This document shows, piece by piece, positions 25,742 to 33,916 of a stretch of DNA of 64,000 nucleotides (its first letter is position 1; each line of letters starts with the position of its first letter). Source of the stretch: CAZHYV01 sp964537055 (GTDB lineage: Bacteria > Myxococcota_A > Polyangia > Palsa-1104 > JAEUJZ01); the NCBI GenBank assembly GCA_964537055.1, contig CAZHYV010000001.1, forward strand, positions 124,001 through 188,000, written 5' to 3'. The position numbers and the translations under genes were made by a program. The notes under the pieces were generated by a model. That model was not told where the DNA came from, ran no database searches, and saw nothing but the letters and a program-made list of their open reading frames with translations.

Positions 25742-26386
25742 ATGGGAAATATGCCTCTGTGTTTCAACCAGCAGATACATTTAAGAAAAAGTCCAAACGT
25801 TGGCAGGCTTTTCATTCTCCTGGGTACCCTCATGTTTGCTCATTGCTCTTCGGGCACATTGAGAGACGGTGTGTTCACCAACAAAGATGTCTCTTATCGA
25901 GTAGGTGCCTATGCTTCTACCTTCCGCTACAAAAAGCAGAAGGAGACAAACATCACGCTCGAGGACGTTGATGGAAAAGGGATAGTGATGGCTTACTCTC
26001 GCTGTGGCAAGGTGATAGAAGAGGAATCGGCAGAGACGCTCCTTAGCGATCTCTTTTTAGAGAGAGAGCAAGAACAAGAGCTCTCACGTATACAAATCAT
26101 GCTTGATGGGTCTCCTGCATTAAGAACGCACCATCGGGTGATGGTTTATCACATTCCGAATGAGGTAGATACAGTCCTTCTTAAATCAGGGCCTTGTGTA
26201 TTCTGGTTTCAGCTGATTGCCAAACCTGCATATTTCAAACAGCTTGATATCGAGTTTGAACGGTTTTTTCAGGGGTTTCAAAGACTAAAGCTCCCCCCAG
26301 CCAAAGTAGCTCAGATGGGTAGAGGACAGGTCCTCGGCAGGAATCAGGAACCCACCGTAAGCAAGAACCAGGAAGCTACCGTATGA
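25742..26386 (+). CDS. Putative lipoprotein at head of MCE transport operon
   Basis: A 214-residue protein I do not recognise. A hydrophobic segment (about 21-34) ends in FAHC, a poor lipobox with Phe at -3, so lipid attachment is possible but unproven; export is likely. The mature part is mixed alpha/beta with no known domain and ends in a Gln/Asn/Glu-rich repeat (RNQEPTV, KNQEATV). The frame is open back to 25439, inside the WD40 gene, but the signal-like segment supports the ATG at 25742 or 25751. Its stop overlaps the MlaE-type gene by 4 bases (ATGA), tying it to phospholipid transport. It may be a partner lipoprotein, in the place of MlaA or a periplasmic component. Confidence 0.7.
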   Translation: MGNMPLCFNQQIHLRKSPNVGRLFILLGTLMFAHCSSGTLRDGVFTNKDVSYRVGAYASTFRYKKQKETNITLEDVDGKGIVMAYSRCGKVIEEESAETLLSDLFLEREQEQELSRIQIMLDGSPALRTHHRVMVYHIPNEVDTVLLKSGPCVFWFQLIAKPAYFKQLDIEFERFFQGFQRLKLPPAKVAQMGRGQVLGRNQEPTVSKNQEATV

Positions 26387-27177
26387 GAAAGCGCATTCTT
26401 GCCCTAATCAACCGATTTTCAGAGAAGATGCTCTCTGCCTTTCTGTACATGGGAAGTTTGGTGCAACTTTCAAGCCAGGTGTTTACCCGGGGGTTTCGGC
26501 GTCCTTTTGATGGTAGAGCATTGATCTCTCAATTTGAGACGGTAGGGATTGAATCTATCGCCATTGCAGTTCTGACCTCCGTCTTTTCAAGCATGGTTAT
26601 GACGGTACAGCTAGCTGTACAATTGTCACGATTCAGTGCCAAAGTATTTGTAAGTAGTGTTATCGCCATTTCGCTGGTGCGAGAACTTGGTCCTGTTCTT
26701 ACAGCACTTATGGTGGGCGGCCGAGTTGGTGCAGGGATTACGGCAGAGATTGGTTCTATGAGCGTCACTGAACAAGTGGACGCACTACGGTCTATGGGTG
26801 CCGATCCAGTGAAAAAGCTTGTCCTCCCTCGAGTTTTCGCCACAGTAATGATCCTGCCACTTTTGACGACGCTTTCGAATGTACTTGGAATCTTAGGGGC
26901 TACGTTGATTGGATGGTTTAACCTGGGGATCAACCCTCAATATTTTCTCCGGTCTGCCCTTCATGCCATCCGCCTCGAAGATTTTTTGAGTGGCTTTATT
27001 AAACCCATCTTTTTTGGCTTCTTTATCAGTATTATTGCTTGTAATCAAGGACTGAAGACTCATGGAGGAACCGAGCAGGTGGGAGAAGCAACGACCCAGA
27101 CGGTGGTGATTGTCTCAATTGTTACCTTGATTGCCGATTTCATTTTAACAAACCTTTTGATTGGGCTTGGTCTTTAG
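26383..27177 (+). CDS. MlaE-type ABC transporter permease
   Basis: Permease of an MCE (mammalian-cell-entry) lipid transporter that moves phospholipids between inner and outer membrane. The 264 residues contain the MlaE family loop with ITAEIGSMSVTEQVDALRSM and DPVKKLVLPRVFA (about residues 125-160), plus five or six membrane helices. Its start overlaps the preceding lipoprotein gene by 4 bases, and its stop directly abuts the ATPase gene. Gene order lipoprotein-E-F-D makes a compact operon. The mlaB and mlaC partners of E. coli are not adjacent. Confidence 0.93.
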   Translation: MRKRILALINRFSEKMLSAFLYMGSLVQLSSQVFTRGFRRPFDGRALISQFETVGIESIAIAVLTSVFSSMVMTVQLAVQLSRFSAKVFVSSVIAISLVRELGPVLTALMVGGRVGAGITAEIGSMSVTEQVDALRSMGADPVKKLVLPRVFATVMILPLLTTLSNVLGILGATLIGWFNLGINPQYFLRSALHAIRLEDFLSGFIKPIFFGFFISIIACNQGLKTHGGTEQVGEATTQTVVIVSIVTLIADFILTNLLIGLGL

Positions 27178-27984
27178 ATGATGGAAACGCATCCGTCGTA
27201 TATTCATTTTGCCTCTGTACAAAAGGCGTTTGAAAAAAACGTCATTTACGAGAATCTTACCCTCTCGATCAACCGAGGGGAAACGCTGGTGCTTCTCGGT
27301 CCTTCTGGCACCGGAAAAAGTGTTATGTTGAAGATGCTTATTGGACTGCTCCAGCCAGATGCTGGAGAAATCTACTTTGATGGTACCGAAGTCTCCAAAT
27401 TGTCAGAAAAAGAGTGGCTTCCTGTAAGGAAAAAAATTTCTATGCTTTTTCAAGGAGGAGCGCTTTTTGATTCTATGTCTGTTGGAGATAACGTAGCATT
27501 CCCTCTTCGGGAGCATTTCAAGATGTCCGAGAAAGATATTTCCCGTCGGGTAGGAGAAAAGCTTGAGGTTGTGGGGCTGCCCGGAATCGAAAACCGCAAA
27601 CCTGGAGAGCTCTCGGGCGGTATGAAAAAACGGGTTGCGTTGGCACGGGCGATTGTTGCCGACCCTGAGGTAGTCCTCTACGATGAACCTACCACGGGGC
27701 TGGATCCCATTAACACGCATCGGATTAGCCAACTGATTCTGACGATCCAGAAGGAGTTTCAGGTGACCTCGCTGGTAGTAACTCACGATATTCCAAGCGC
27801 GTTTATGGTGGCAGATCAGATGGCGATGCTTAGTGAGAAACGTATCTTAACCATGCTTCCAAAAGAGGAATTTCGGAGAAGCCAGAACCGGACGATCCGA
27901 GAATTTATCGATGCAATGGAGCCGATGTCTGAAGCCTTATCCAAGGCAGATCAAGAGAAAAACAGCAAGGAGAAGCAGGCATGA
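27178..27984 (+). CDS. MlaF-type ABC transporter ATPase
   Basis: Cytoplasmic ATPase of the MCE lipid transporter. The 268 residues carry Walker A GPSGTGKSVM (about 40-49), the signature LSGGMKKRVALARA (about 143-156), and Walker B VVLYDEPTTGLDP. The switch His lies in LVVTHD. The GMKKR form of the signature is typical of MlaF/Mkl ATPases. It begins immediately after the permease stop and overlaps the MCE gene by 4 bases, so the three are translationally coupled. The last 30 residues are charged. Confidence 0.94.
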   Translation: MMETHPSYIHFASVQKAFEKNVIYENLTLSINRGETLVLLGPSGTGKSVMLKMLIGLLQPDAGEIYFDGTEVSKLSEKEWLPVRKKISMLFQGGALFDSMSVGDNVAFPLREHFKMSEKDISRRVGEKLEVVGLPGIENRKPGELSGGMKKRVALARAIVADPEVVLYDEPTTGLDPINTHRISQLILTIQKEFQVTSLVVTHDIPSAFMVADQMAMLSEKRILTMLPKEEFRRSQNRTIREFIDAMEPMSEALSKADQEKNSKEKQA

Positions 27985-29162
27985 AGAAGGAAGAACGTTC
28001 GCGGTTACTTAAGGTAGGGATCTTCCTTGCGAGCACGATTGTCATCGTGCTGGTGATCGTCGCTATTTTGGGACGCACCCGTAGTTTGTTTTCGGATAAG
28101 ATCCACCTACATATGTACTTTGATAACGTGAATGGACTCATCGTTGGATCTCCGGTCCGACTTTCTGGATTCGATATCGGAATCGTCGAGACCATTCGAT
28201 TTTCTGCAGATTATTCCAAAGAAGGTGCCTCCTGCCTAGGCGCTGAATCCACTATCCAGATGCAGAAGGGAGAGAACATTATACGCCCGAAGGTGTATGT
28301 TGAAGTAAATATTCAAAAAGAATTCTTGCCTTACATTCGAAAAGATTCAATTGCACAGCTCAGCTCAAAGGGGCTTTTGGGAGATACCCTGATTGATATC
28401 ATCGTTGGAGATATGAACAAAGAGCCGGTACAAAACGGAGCTTGTCTGCCCTCAGAAGTGCCAAAAGGGCTGACGGAGCTTGCTGCTGTCGCTGAAAAAA
28501 CAATTGAACATGTCGATTCACTGGTCGTCGGTGTGGACAAACATATCGATGAAATTTTTACAGAAAATCTGTCCAAAGACCTGCACCGGTCAGTCAAAGC
28601 CCTTACCCAGATGATCGAGGGTGTTGAGAAAGGGAACGGATTGATCCACCGGTTAATCTATGATGAAAAAATGGCAACGGACGTAGGAAGAATTGTCTCT
28701 AACGGGGAACAGGCCACGCGGTCGTTACGGAGTGCCCTGGGAAGGCTAAATCGAATTTTGAAGCAGGTGCAAACAGGGCCGGGTGCTGTTCATTCTTTGT
28801 TCTATCAAGATCGTGGGAACAACTTGGTGACGGATTTAGGACATTCTCTTAAAGAGGTGGATACGCTTTTAAAAGAGGTGCGGACCGGTTCGGGGCTTCT
28901 GCACAATTTGGTGTACGAATCGGACAAATCGAACCTTCTCCAAAACCTGGGAGAGACTTCAGCGATTTTAAAGAAGATGATGCAAGAAATGGACCAAGGG
29001 AAAGGCACTTTAGGAGGATTGATTAAAGATCCCAGTGTCTATAAAAGCCTTCGAAGAATTATCAAAAACACCCAAGGCACAATTGAGGACAGCAAAATCC
29101 TCACGTGGATCTTACGTAGTTTGAATAAAGACAAAAAACCATCATGCAGTCAGGAAGAATGA
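27981..29162 (+). CDS. MCE-domain lipid-transport protein (MlaD-like)
   Basis: Membrane-anchored, periplasmic substrate-binding subunit of an Mla-type transporter. The 393 residues show one N-terminal membrane helix (about 10-30), an MCE domain (about 37-135, with DNVNGLIVGSPVRLSGFDIG), and a long helical tail. The tail holds repeated copies of a G-x-G-x-x-H-x-L-x-Y-like motif: GNGLIHRLIYD, GPGAVHSLFYQ and GSGLLHNLVYE, with GKGTLGGLIKD as a fourth, closer to the common form. Such repeats occur in the tails of many MCE proteins, but the His/Tyr version is distinctive. It overlaps the ATPase by 4 bases and the next gene by 4 bases. Confidence 0.92.
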   Translation: MKKEERSRLLKVGIFLASTIVIVLVIVAILGRTRSLFSDKIHLHMYFDNVNGLIVGSPVRLSGFDIGIVETIRFSADYSKEGASCLGAESTIQMQKGENIIRPKVYVEVNIQKEFLPYIRKDSIAQLSSKGLLGDTLIDIIVGDMNKEPVQNGACLPSEVPKGLTELAAVAEKTIEHVDSLVVGVDKHIDEIFTENLSKDLHRSVKALTQMIEGVEKGNGLIHRLIYDEKMATDVGRIVSNGEQATRSLRSALGRLNRILKQVQTGPGAVHSLFYQDRGNNLVTDLGHSLKEVDTLLKEVRTGSGLLHNLVYESDKSNLLQNLGETSAILKKMMQEMDQGKGTLGGLIKDPSVYKSLRRIIKNTQGTIEDSKILTWILRSLNKDKKPSCSQEE

Positions 29163-30319
29163 GAATCTATCTCGACCACAACGCAACCACCCCGATTCAT
29201 CCAGAGGTTCTGAAAAAACAGATGGAGGTGTCTCAGTCTGCTTGGGGGAATGCCTCCTCGCTGCATGAAGAGGGTAGGGTTGCTCGACATGCATTAGAAA
29301 CAGCACGAAAGCAAGTCGCAGAACTGATCGGGGCTAGACCTGAAGAGATTATTTTTACCAGTGGAGGAACAGAGGGGAACAATCTCGCATTATTTGGGGT
29401 CTGTGAGCAGATCGAGAGACAGGGGCTTCCCAAAGGGCAAATTATCAGCAGTCCAGTCGAGCATCCTTCAGTGAAGGCAAGCCTTGCCCAGCTAGCCCAG
29501 ATGGGTTGGAAGATACAAATGCTCCAGGTCGATCGCTATGGACGTCTTGATCTGAATGAATTGGAAAGGACGCTTCGAAAAAATACCACCAGCCTCATCA
29601 CCTTAGCTATGTGCAACCATGAGCTTGGCAATCTCTACCCGCTCGAGGACATCACTCGTCTTGGGCACCAGTATGGGGCTTTTGTGCACAGCGATGCGGT
29701 GCAAGCTGTGGGACGGATTTCCGTGGATGTAAGCCAACTTCCCGTAGACCTTATGACCCTCTCTGCCCATAAGCTTTACGGTCCCAAAGGGGTGGGTGCT
29801 CTTTTTTGTCGAGCATTACGGGTAGGCGATCCCATTGCTCCGCGCTTGTTGGGAGGACAGCAAGAAAAGGGACGCAGGGCGGGTACAGAGAATGTACCTG
29901 CTATTGCTGGATTTGGAACGGCATGTATGCTAGCAAAGCAGGAGCGAGAAGGGCGTATCGAGCGGACGCGGTCTCTTCGGGAAAGGCTAGAAAATCAACT
30001 TAAGAAGATTCCTGGATTTCGGCTCCACGGAGATCCAGAATATCGTGCTCCCGGTACATGCAACGTAGGCTTTGAAGGGGTCGAAGGCGAGGCCATTATG
30101 ATGAGCCTCGATTTAAACGGGGTGGCTGTATCAACGGGTTCTGCTTGTAGCTCGGGCTCGCCAGAACCTTCGCCTGTCCTGCGATCATTGGGACTAAGTA
30201 AGGAACAAGCGCTACAGGGTGTGCGATTTTCGCTGGGCTATGGCAACACGGAAGCCGAAGTAGACCAAGCTGTAACTTATGTGAAAGAGATTGTAGCGCG
30301 TGTGTGCCTCCAAGGATGA
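29159..30319 (+). CDS. Cysteine desulfurase (IscS/NifS family)
   Basis: PLP enzyme that removes sulfur from cysteine and supplies it for Fe-S clusters or tRNA thiolation. The 386 residues start MRIYLDHNATTP. PLP lysine sits in SAHKLYGPKGVG (about residues 200-211), and the catalytic cysteine loop is GSACSSGSPEPS (about 325). I chose the ATG at 29159, overlapping the MCE stop by 4 bases; ATG 29144 is possible but has no family-like residues. The short AGGA spacing (3 bases) suggests coupled translation. No iscU, iscA or iscR is adjacent, so the gene may be a NifS-like single enzyme. Which pathway it serves is not shown. Confidence 0.93.
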   Translation: MRIYLDHNATTPIHPEVLKKQMEVSQSAWGNASSLHEEGRVARHALETARKQVAELIGARPEEIIFTSGGTEGNNLALFGVCEQIERQGLPKGQIISSPVEHPSVKASLAQLAQMGWKIQMLQVDRYGRLDLNELERTLRKNTTSLITLAMCNHELGNLYPLEDITRLGHQYGAFVHSDAVQAVGRISVDVSQLPVDLMTLSAHKLYGPKGVGALFCRALRVGDPIAPRLLGGQQEKGRRAGTENVPAIAGFGTACMLAKQEREGRIERTRSLRERLENQLKKIPGFRLHGDPEYRAPGTCNVGFEGVEGEAIMMSLDLNGVAVSTGSACSSGSPEPSPVLRSLGLSKEQALQGVRFSLGYGNTEAEVDQAVTYVKEIVARVCLQG

Positions 30320-30356
30320 ACTTGACACTTTCATTTGATCAAGGCACGCTTACCGA

Positions 30357-31214
30357 ATGAATTTTTCGGCAGACCAGCCAATTGGTATTTTTGACTCCGG
30401 GGTTGGTGGTCTTACAGTCGTACGCTCTATTTTGCAAACGCTTCCTCAGGAAGATCTTATTTATTTAGGAGATACCGCCCGAGTTCCGTATGGGAACCGG
30501 GGTGCCCAAACGATTGTTCGTTATGTCGACGAAGCTGCCCAATTCTTATCAAGACATCAGGTGAAGATGATCTTGATTGCCTGCAATACGGCTTCATCCG
30601 CCGCGGACTTAGCGAAGTTAGAAACAAAGCTGGGGATCCCTGTGCTAGGAACCATTGAGCCTGGGGTCCATGCAGCGGTTCATGCGACCAAACGTGGTGT
30701 GATTGGCGTTATTGGAACCATGGCCACGATTCGCTCAGGGGCGTATCCTAAGGCGATCCAGGCTTACGATCCGCGCATGGAAGTGTTTGGACAGGCTTGT
30801 CCCTTTTTTGTCCCACTGATTGAAGAAGGCTGGACATCGACCACCGATTCCATTGCTACGGAGACCGCGCGGAGATATCTCCAAGAGCTCTACCAAAAGT
30901 CCAAAGAGATAGACACTCTGGTTCTTGGTTGCACCCATTATCCCCTCATGGCAGATGTCATCGGGCAAGTGGCCCAGCAAATTTGGTCTCATCCCATTCA
31001 GCTCGTTGATTGTGCTTCAACGATGGCCCAAGCGGCAAAACACAAACTGAGAGAGCTTGCTCGATTACGGAAGGCGCCTGAGAGGGCAGCAAGCTCTCTG
31101 CCACTACGTCACCTAAGCTGTTTTGTTACCGATGAGGCTCGTGTTGCTGAGGTAGGTTCTCGATTTCTAGGGGCTCCTCTTCAAGAAATTAAAGTGGTTA
31201 GTATCGATTCCTAA
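30357..31214 (+). CDS. murI: Glutamate racemase
   Basis: Makes D-glutamate for the peptidoglycan stem peptide. The 285 residues show the N-terminal IGIFDSGVGGLTV, the first catalytic cysteine in ACNTASS (about 75-81), and the second in GCTHYPL (about 195-201). Length and motifs are typical. It lies 37 bases after the cysteine desulfurase gene and may share its transcript. It converges on the HNH gene with a 15-base gap. TTGACA occurs at 30322-30327 but has no -10 box at proper spacing. Confidence 0.95.
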   Translation: MNFSADQPIGIFDSGVGGLTVVRSILQTLPQEDLIYLGDTARVPYGNRGAQTIVRYVDEAAQFLSRHQVKMILIACNTASSAADLAKLETKLGIPVLGTIEPGVHAAVHATKRGVIGVIGTMATIRSGAYPKAIQAYDPRMEVFGQACPFFVPLIEEGWTSTTDSIATETARRYLQELYQKSKEIDTLVLGCTHYPLMADVIGQVAQQIWSHPIQLVDCASTMAQAAKHKLRELARLRKAPERAASSLPLRHLSCFVTDEARVAEVGSRFLGAPLQEIKVVSIDS

Positions 31215-31229
31215 AGAAGCAACCTTTTG

Positions 31230-31799
31230 CTAAAGCGAGAGGGAAAAGGTCGTTTCAAAAAAAGGCTCCCATGCTTCTGGACAGGCTCCCTGAAAACGAA
31301 ATTGTGGATGAAATCTCGGTTTTTGAGGAATCCGAAGCAATCGCATTCCTGCTTCGGAAGGGGTGCGGTTTGCCTTTTTTAAATTGCATGTCAAGCAACA
31401 GCAGACAATGTTTTCCCAAGAGGTTTTTCCTCCTCGAGAACGAGGAGTTACATGGTCGAGATTCAGCTGCGTCCGATCCGGTCTTTTCTCACAGTACTGG
31501 CATTGATACTGATCTCGGGCGTATACATTTGCCCGGGAGAGCCGGATCTGTGTTTTGGGGAGACGGTCGTACATTTGCAGGATAATGATCTGGGGGACCA
31601 TAATCTTTTTCTGGACCGTATGGATAAACTTCTCCCCATCTAGAACAGGCAAAGAGGACCATTTCTGAAAATCAAACAGCGCAAAATTAGGACCTAGGGC
31701 TTGCGCTGTGCCTACGTAGAGAAGAGAGAAAGCCCGCTTTACATTCGTAATGTGGATAGGCTGGAAGTTTCGATTCAGCACTAAGATACGCCCTGTCAC
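31230..31799 (-). CDS. HNH endonuclease family protein
   Basis: A 189-residue protein with an N-terminal part typical of small bacterial HNH proteins (MTGRILVLNRNFQPI...) and an HNH core near residues 98-145. The core has CQYC (zinc knuckle), LDHVTPRSRGG (catalytic HH/D region) and CLTCNLKKANRTP (second CxxC). Such stand-alone HNH proteins are widespread, and their role (repair, defence or remnant mobile function) is mostly untested. No transposase or restriction partner is nearby. It converges on murI and diverges from the lytic transglycosylase across a gap of about 297 bases in which I saw no gene. Confidence 0.88.
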   Translation of the reverse strand: MTGRILVLNRNFQPIHITNVKRAFSLLYVGTAQALGPNFALFDFQKWSSLPVLDGEKFIHTVQKKIMVPQIIILQMYDRLPKTQIRLSRANVYARDQYQCQYCEKRPDRTQLNLDHVTPRSRGGKTSWENIVCCCLTCNLKKANRTPSEAGMRLLRIPQKPRFHPQFRFQGACPEAWEPFFETTFSLSL

Positions 31800-32096
31800 A
31801 GTTGTCTCCTTTTGCCAAACAAGTCTTGGTCATTTTACCTCAGCCTTTGTATCGGATTTTTTTTCATTTGCCTAGCCCCAGGTTCAATATTCTGTTCGCT
31901 GGAAGGCCACGATTTTCTTATTATTTTCACGAGATGTCGCGCATTCCTTATAGGCTTAGCTCGATATTTCTTACCGAATCAAAGTAAACCTAGGAAGGCT
32001 AATCCCCTTTTATCCAATGAAAAAGATAGTTTCCCATAAGATTCATGCTATCATGAAATGATAAAAGCTCCCCAGCAAAAATGAGGAGGATTATCT

Positions 32097-32765
32097 GTGC
32101 GAATATGTATCGTCTGGATGCTGATCAGCATCTCTATTTTAGGAATCTCTTTACAAACCTACGCAGATATGTGGTCTCATGAAGAAAATGGAGTTGTCTA
32201 CTTTACCAACATCCCTCCAAAAAAGGGGGATGCTAAGAAGTGGAGGGCTCTTTATAAGAATGGTCCTGGGAAAGCAATGGTCACCTCGGGTACAGGAGGA
32301 ACATCTGGATGTCGTGCTTCGCGGGCTGATGTGATTCCTGCCAAAGACAAAAGCAAGGAACGCTACCATCGTTATGATGCTTACATTGCTGAAGCAGCGA
32401 GGGCTTATGCACTTCCTGAAGCCTTGCTCCGTGCTGTCATGGCAACAGAGTCTGACTATGATCCTTATGTGGTAAGCTGTGCGGGAGCAAAGGGTCTTAT
32501 GCAGATTATGCCCGAAGAAGAAAAGGAGAACCTAATCACGAACGTGTTTGACCCCAGGCGGAATATCCTAGGGGCTGCAAGAATTCTCAGAAAACGTGCC
32601 AATCAATTTCAGGGCGATGTGGCTTTGACCATCGCTGCTTATCATGCTGGTCCAGGGGCTGTCCGGAAGTATCGAGGAATTCCCCCCTATGAAACTACCC
32701 AAAAGTATGTCCAGTGGGTTCTCAAGAGATACTACCGGTTTCGAAGAAATAACAACAAAGTATAA
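32097..32765 (+). CDS. Lytic transglycosylase (SLT-type) with DUF4124-like N-terminus
   Basis: Secreted enzyme that cleaves peptidoglycan glycan strands to anhydro-muropeptides. The 222 residues start with a signal peptide (about 1-23), then a short DUF4124-like segment (WSHEENGVVYFTNIPPKK), and an SLT catalytic domain. The catalytic Glu is in MATESDYDP, with AKGLMQIMP, NILGAARIL and AAYHAGPGAV completing the fold. The start codon is GTG at 32097; AGGAGGA (32084-32090) lies 6 bases upstream, which decides the start. It stands alone between the HNH gene and the SPFH pair. Confidence 0.93.
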   Translation: MRICIVWMLISISILGISLQTYADMWSHEENGVVYFTNIPPKKGDAKKWRALYKNGPGKAMVTSGTGGTSGCRASRADVIPAKDKSKERYHRYDAYIAEAARAYALPEALLRAVMATESDYDPYVVSCAGAKGLMQIMPEEEKENLITNVFDPRRNILGAARILRKRANQFQGDVALTIAAYHAGPGAVRKYRGIPPYETTQKYVQWVLKRYYRFRRNNNKV

Positions 32766-32842
32766 CGAATCTCGCGAAGTTGTGGGAAGCTATACAGATC
32801 AAAGTTATGGTAGCTCCCCGCATCGAAAGCACCAAATAAAGA

Positions 32843-33916
32843 TTATTGGGCAGACGGTTCTTGGGAAGTTCCTGCTTCTTGGGCAACAAATGTTTCTACC
32901 AAGCGATTGATATCTAACTTTTGCAGGTTGGCTCCGCTTCCAGAAGGAATGACAACGATAGGTTTTCCTTTTAAAGCTTCGGCTACCTTGATCTTAATCG
33001 CTGTACGGCCTCCAGCTCCAGCCATAGCCTTATTTTGTTCAATAATGCCCTTCGCTCGGGCCGTACTTTCTGCCAGGATTGCTTTCGCTTCGCGCTCGCT
33101 CTCATAATATTTCTTATCAGTGGCAATCGCAATCTGTTCTGCTTGCCCTTTCGCCTGGGCTACCGAGACTTGGACGTCTCCCCGGGCAGACTCAAGGTTT
33201 CTTGCTTGTTCTGCTGCCGCAGCCAAAGCTTCGCTTTTAATACGCTCGGCGTTTTGTTCGGCGATTTTCCGATCGTGGATGACCTTTTCATAGTTGGGAT
33301 TAAAGCGATGCTCGCCAAAAAGAACTTGTTCGATGATAATTCCTTCAGATTCAAGTTCTTGTTGAAGGCGTTTTCTAGATTCATCCGCCTTTTGAAATCG
33401 CTTCTCTGAGATATAAAATTCTTCTGAATGGAGTGCGTTTAAAACATCCCGTACAACGGCTCGGCAAGTAGGACGGATCAGTCGCTCTTTGATCTCATTG
33501 GTCGAGTGCCCTACCCGGGAGAGAAGTTGGGGTGCTTTCTGGGGGTCGATCCGCCAAGCAATGGTAGCATTGACGCTAATGTCATTTCCATCTACTGTTT
33601 TAAACTCAATCGCTTCGTCATCTCCCCGGCTAGGATCCCGAATCATCTCCAGGTTTTGTAATTTAATATCAAAGGTATGCCAATCTGAAAGAAAGGGGAA
33701 AAAGAAGTAAGTTCCTCCTGGTTGATAAATGGTAGGCTCTATTCCAGCACCGAAAAGCTTTTTTGTACGAACTCCTACCTCAGTACTATCCGTGGAGCGG
33801 CTTGTACAGCTACTAAAACCTAGCAACATGCTTACCAAAGTCAAAACAAAACTTTTGCCAAAGGGAGTCCATGGAATTTCTCGTTTTGTCCTTACGAAAA
33901 AAGATGGAGTTTTCAT
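32843..33916 (-). CDS. SPFH/prohibitin-family protein, probably lipid-anchored
   Basis: A 357-residue SPFH (stomatin/prohibitin/flotillin/HflK-C) protein. The SPFH domain spans about 45-225 and is followed by an Ala/Glu/Lys-rich coiled-coil (about 225-305) and a short C-terminus. Instead of a usual membrane helix, the N-terminus has a hydrophobic stretch ending in FSSC (about residues 34-37), a plausible lipobox with Phe at -3, so the domain may face the periplasm. It overlaps the next SPFH gene by 4 bases (ATGA). SPFH oligomers organise membrane domains or regulate proteases such as FtsH. The lipid anchor is an inference. Confidence 0.88.
   Translation of the reverse strand: MKTPSFFVRTKREIPWTPFGKSFVLTLVSMLLGFSSCTSRSTDSTEVGVRTKKLFGAGIEPTIYQPGGTYFFFPFLSDWHTFDIKLQNLEMIRDPSRGDDEAIEFKTVDGNDISVNATIAWRIDPQKAPQLLSRVGHSTNEIKERLIRPTCRAVVRDVLNALHSEEFYISEKRFQKADESRKRLQQELESEGIIIEQVLFGEHRFNPNYEKVIHDRKIAEQNAERIKSEALAAAAEQARNLESARGDVQVSVAQAKGQAEQIAIATDKKYYESEREAKAILAESTARAKGIIEQNKAMAGAGGRTAIKIKVAEALKGKPIVVIPSGSGANLQKLDINRLVETFVAQEAGTSQEPSAQ

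Noticed and set aside
25738..25743. Perfect TATAAT hexamer at the start of the 25742 gene
   Set aside because: It overlaps the start codon itself and has no -35 box at proper spacing, so a promoter here would need a later start; the evidence is insufficient.
31802..31987. Small open frame starting at TTG in the gap between the HNH and lytic transglycosylase genes
   Set aside because: There is no ribosome-binding site, the start is TTG, and the product has no hydrophobic or domain pattern that would support a gene.
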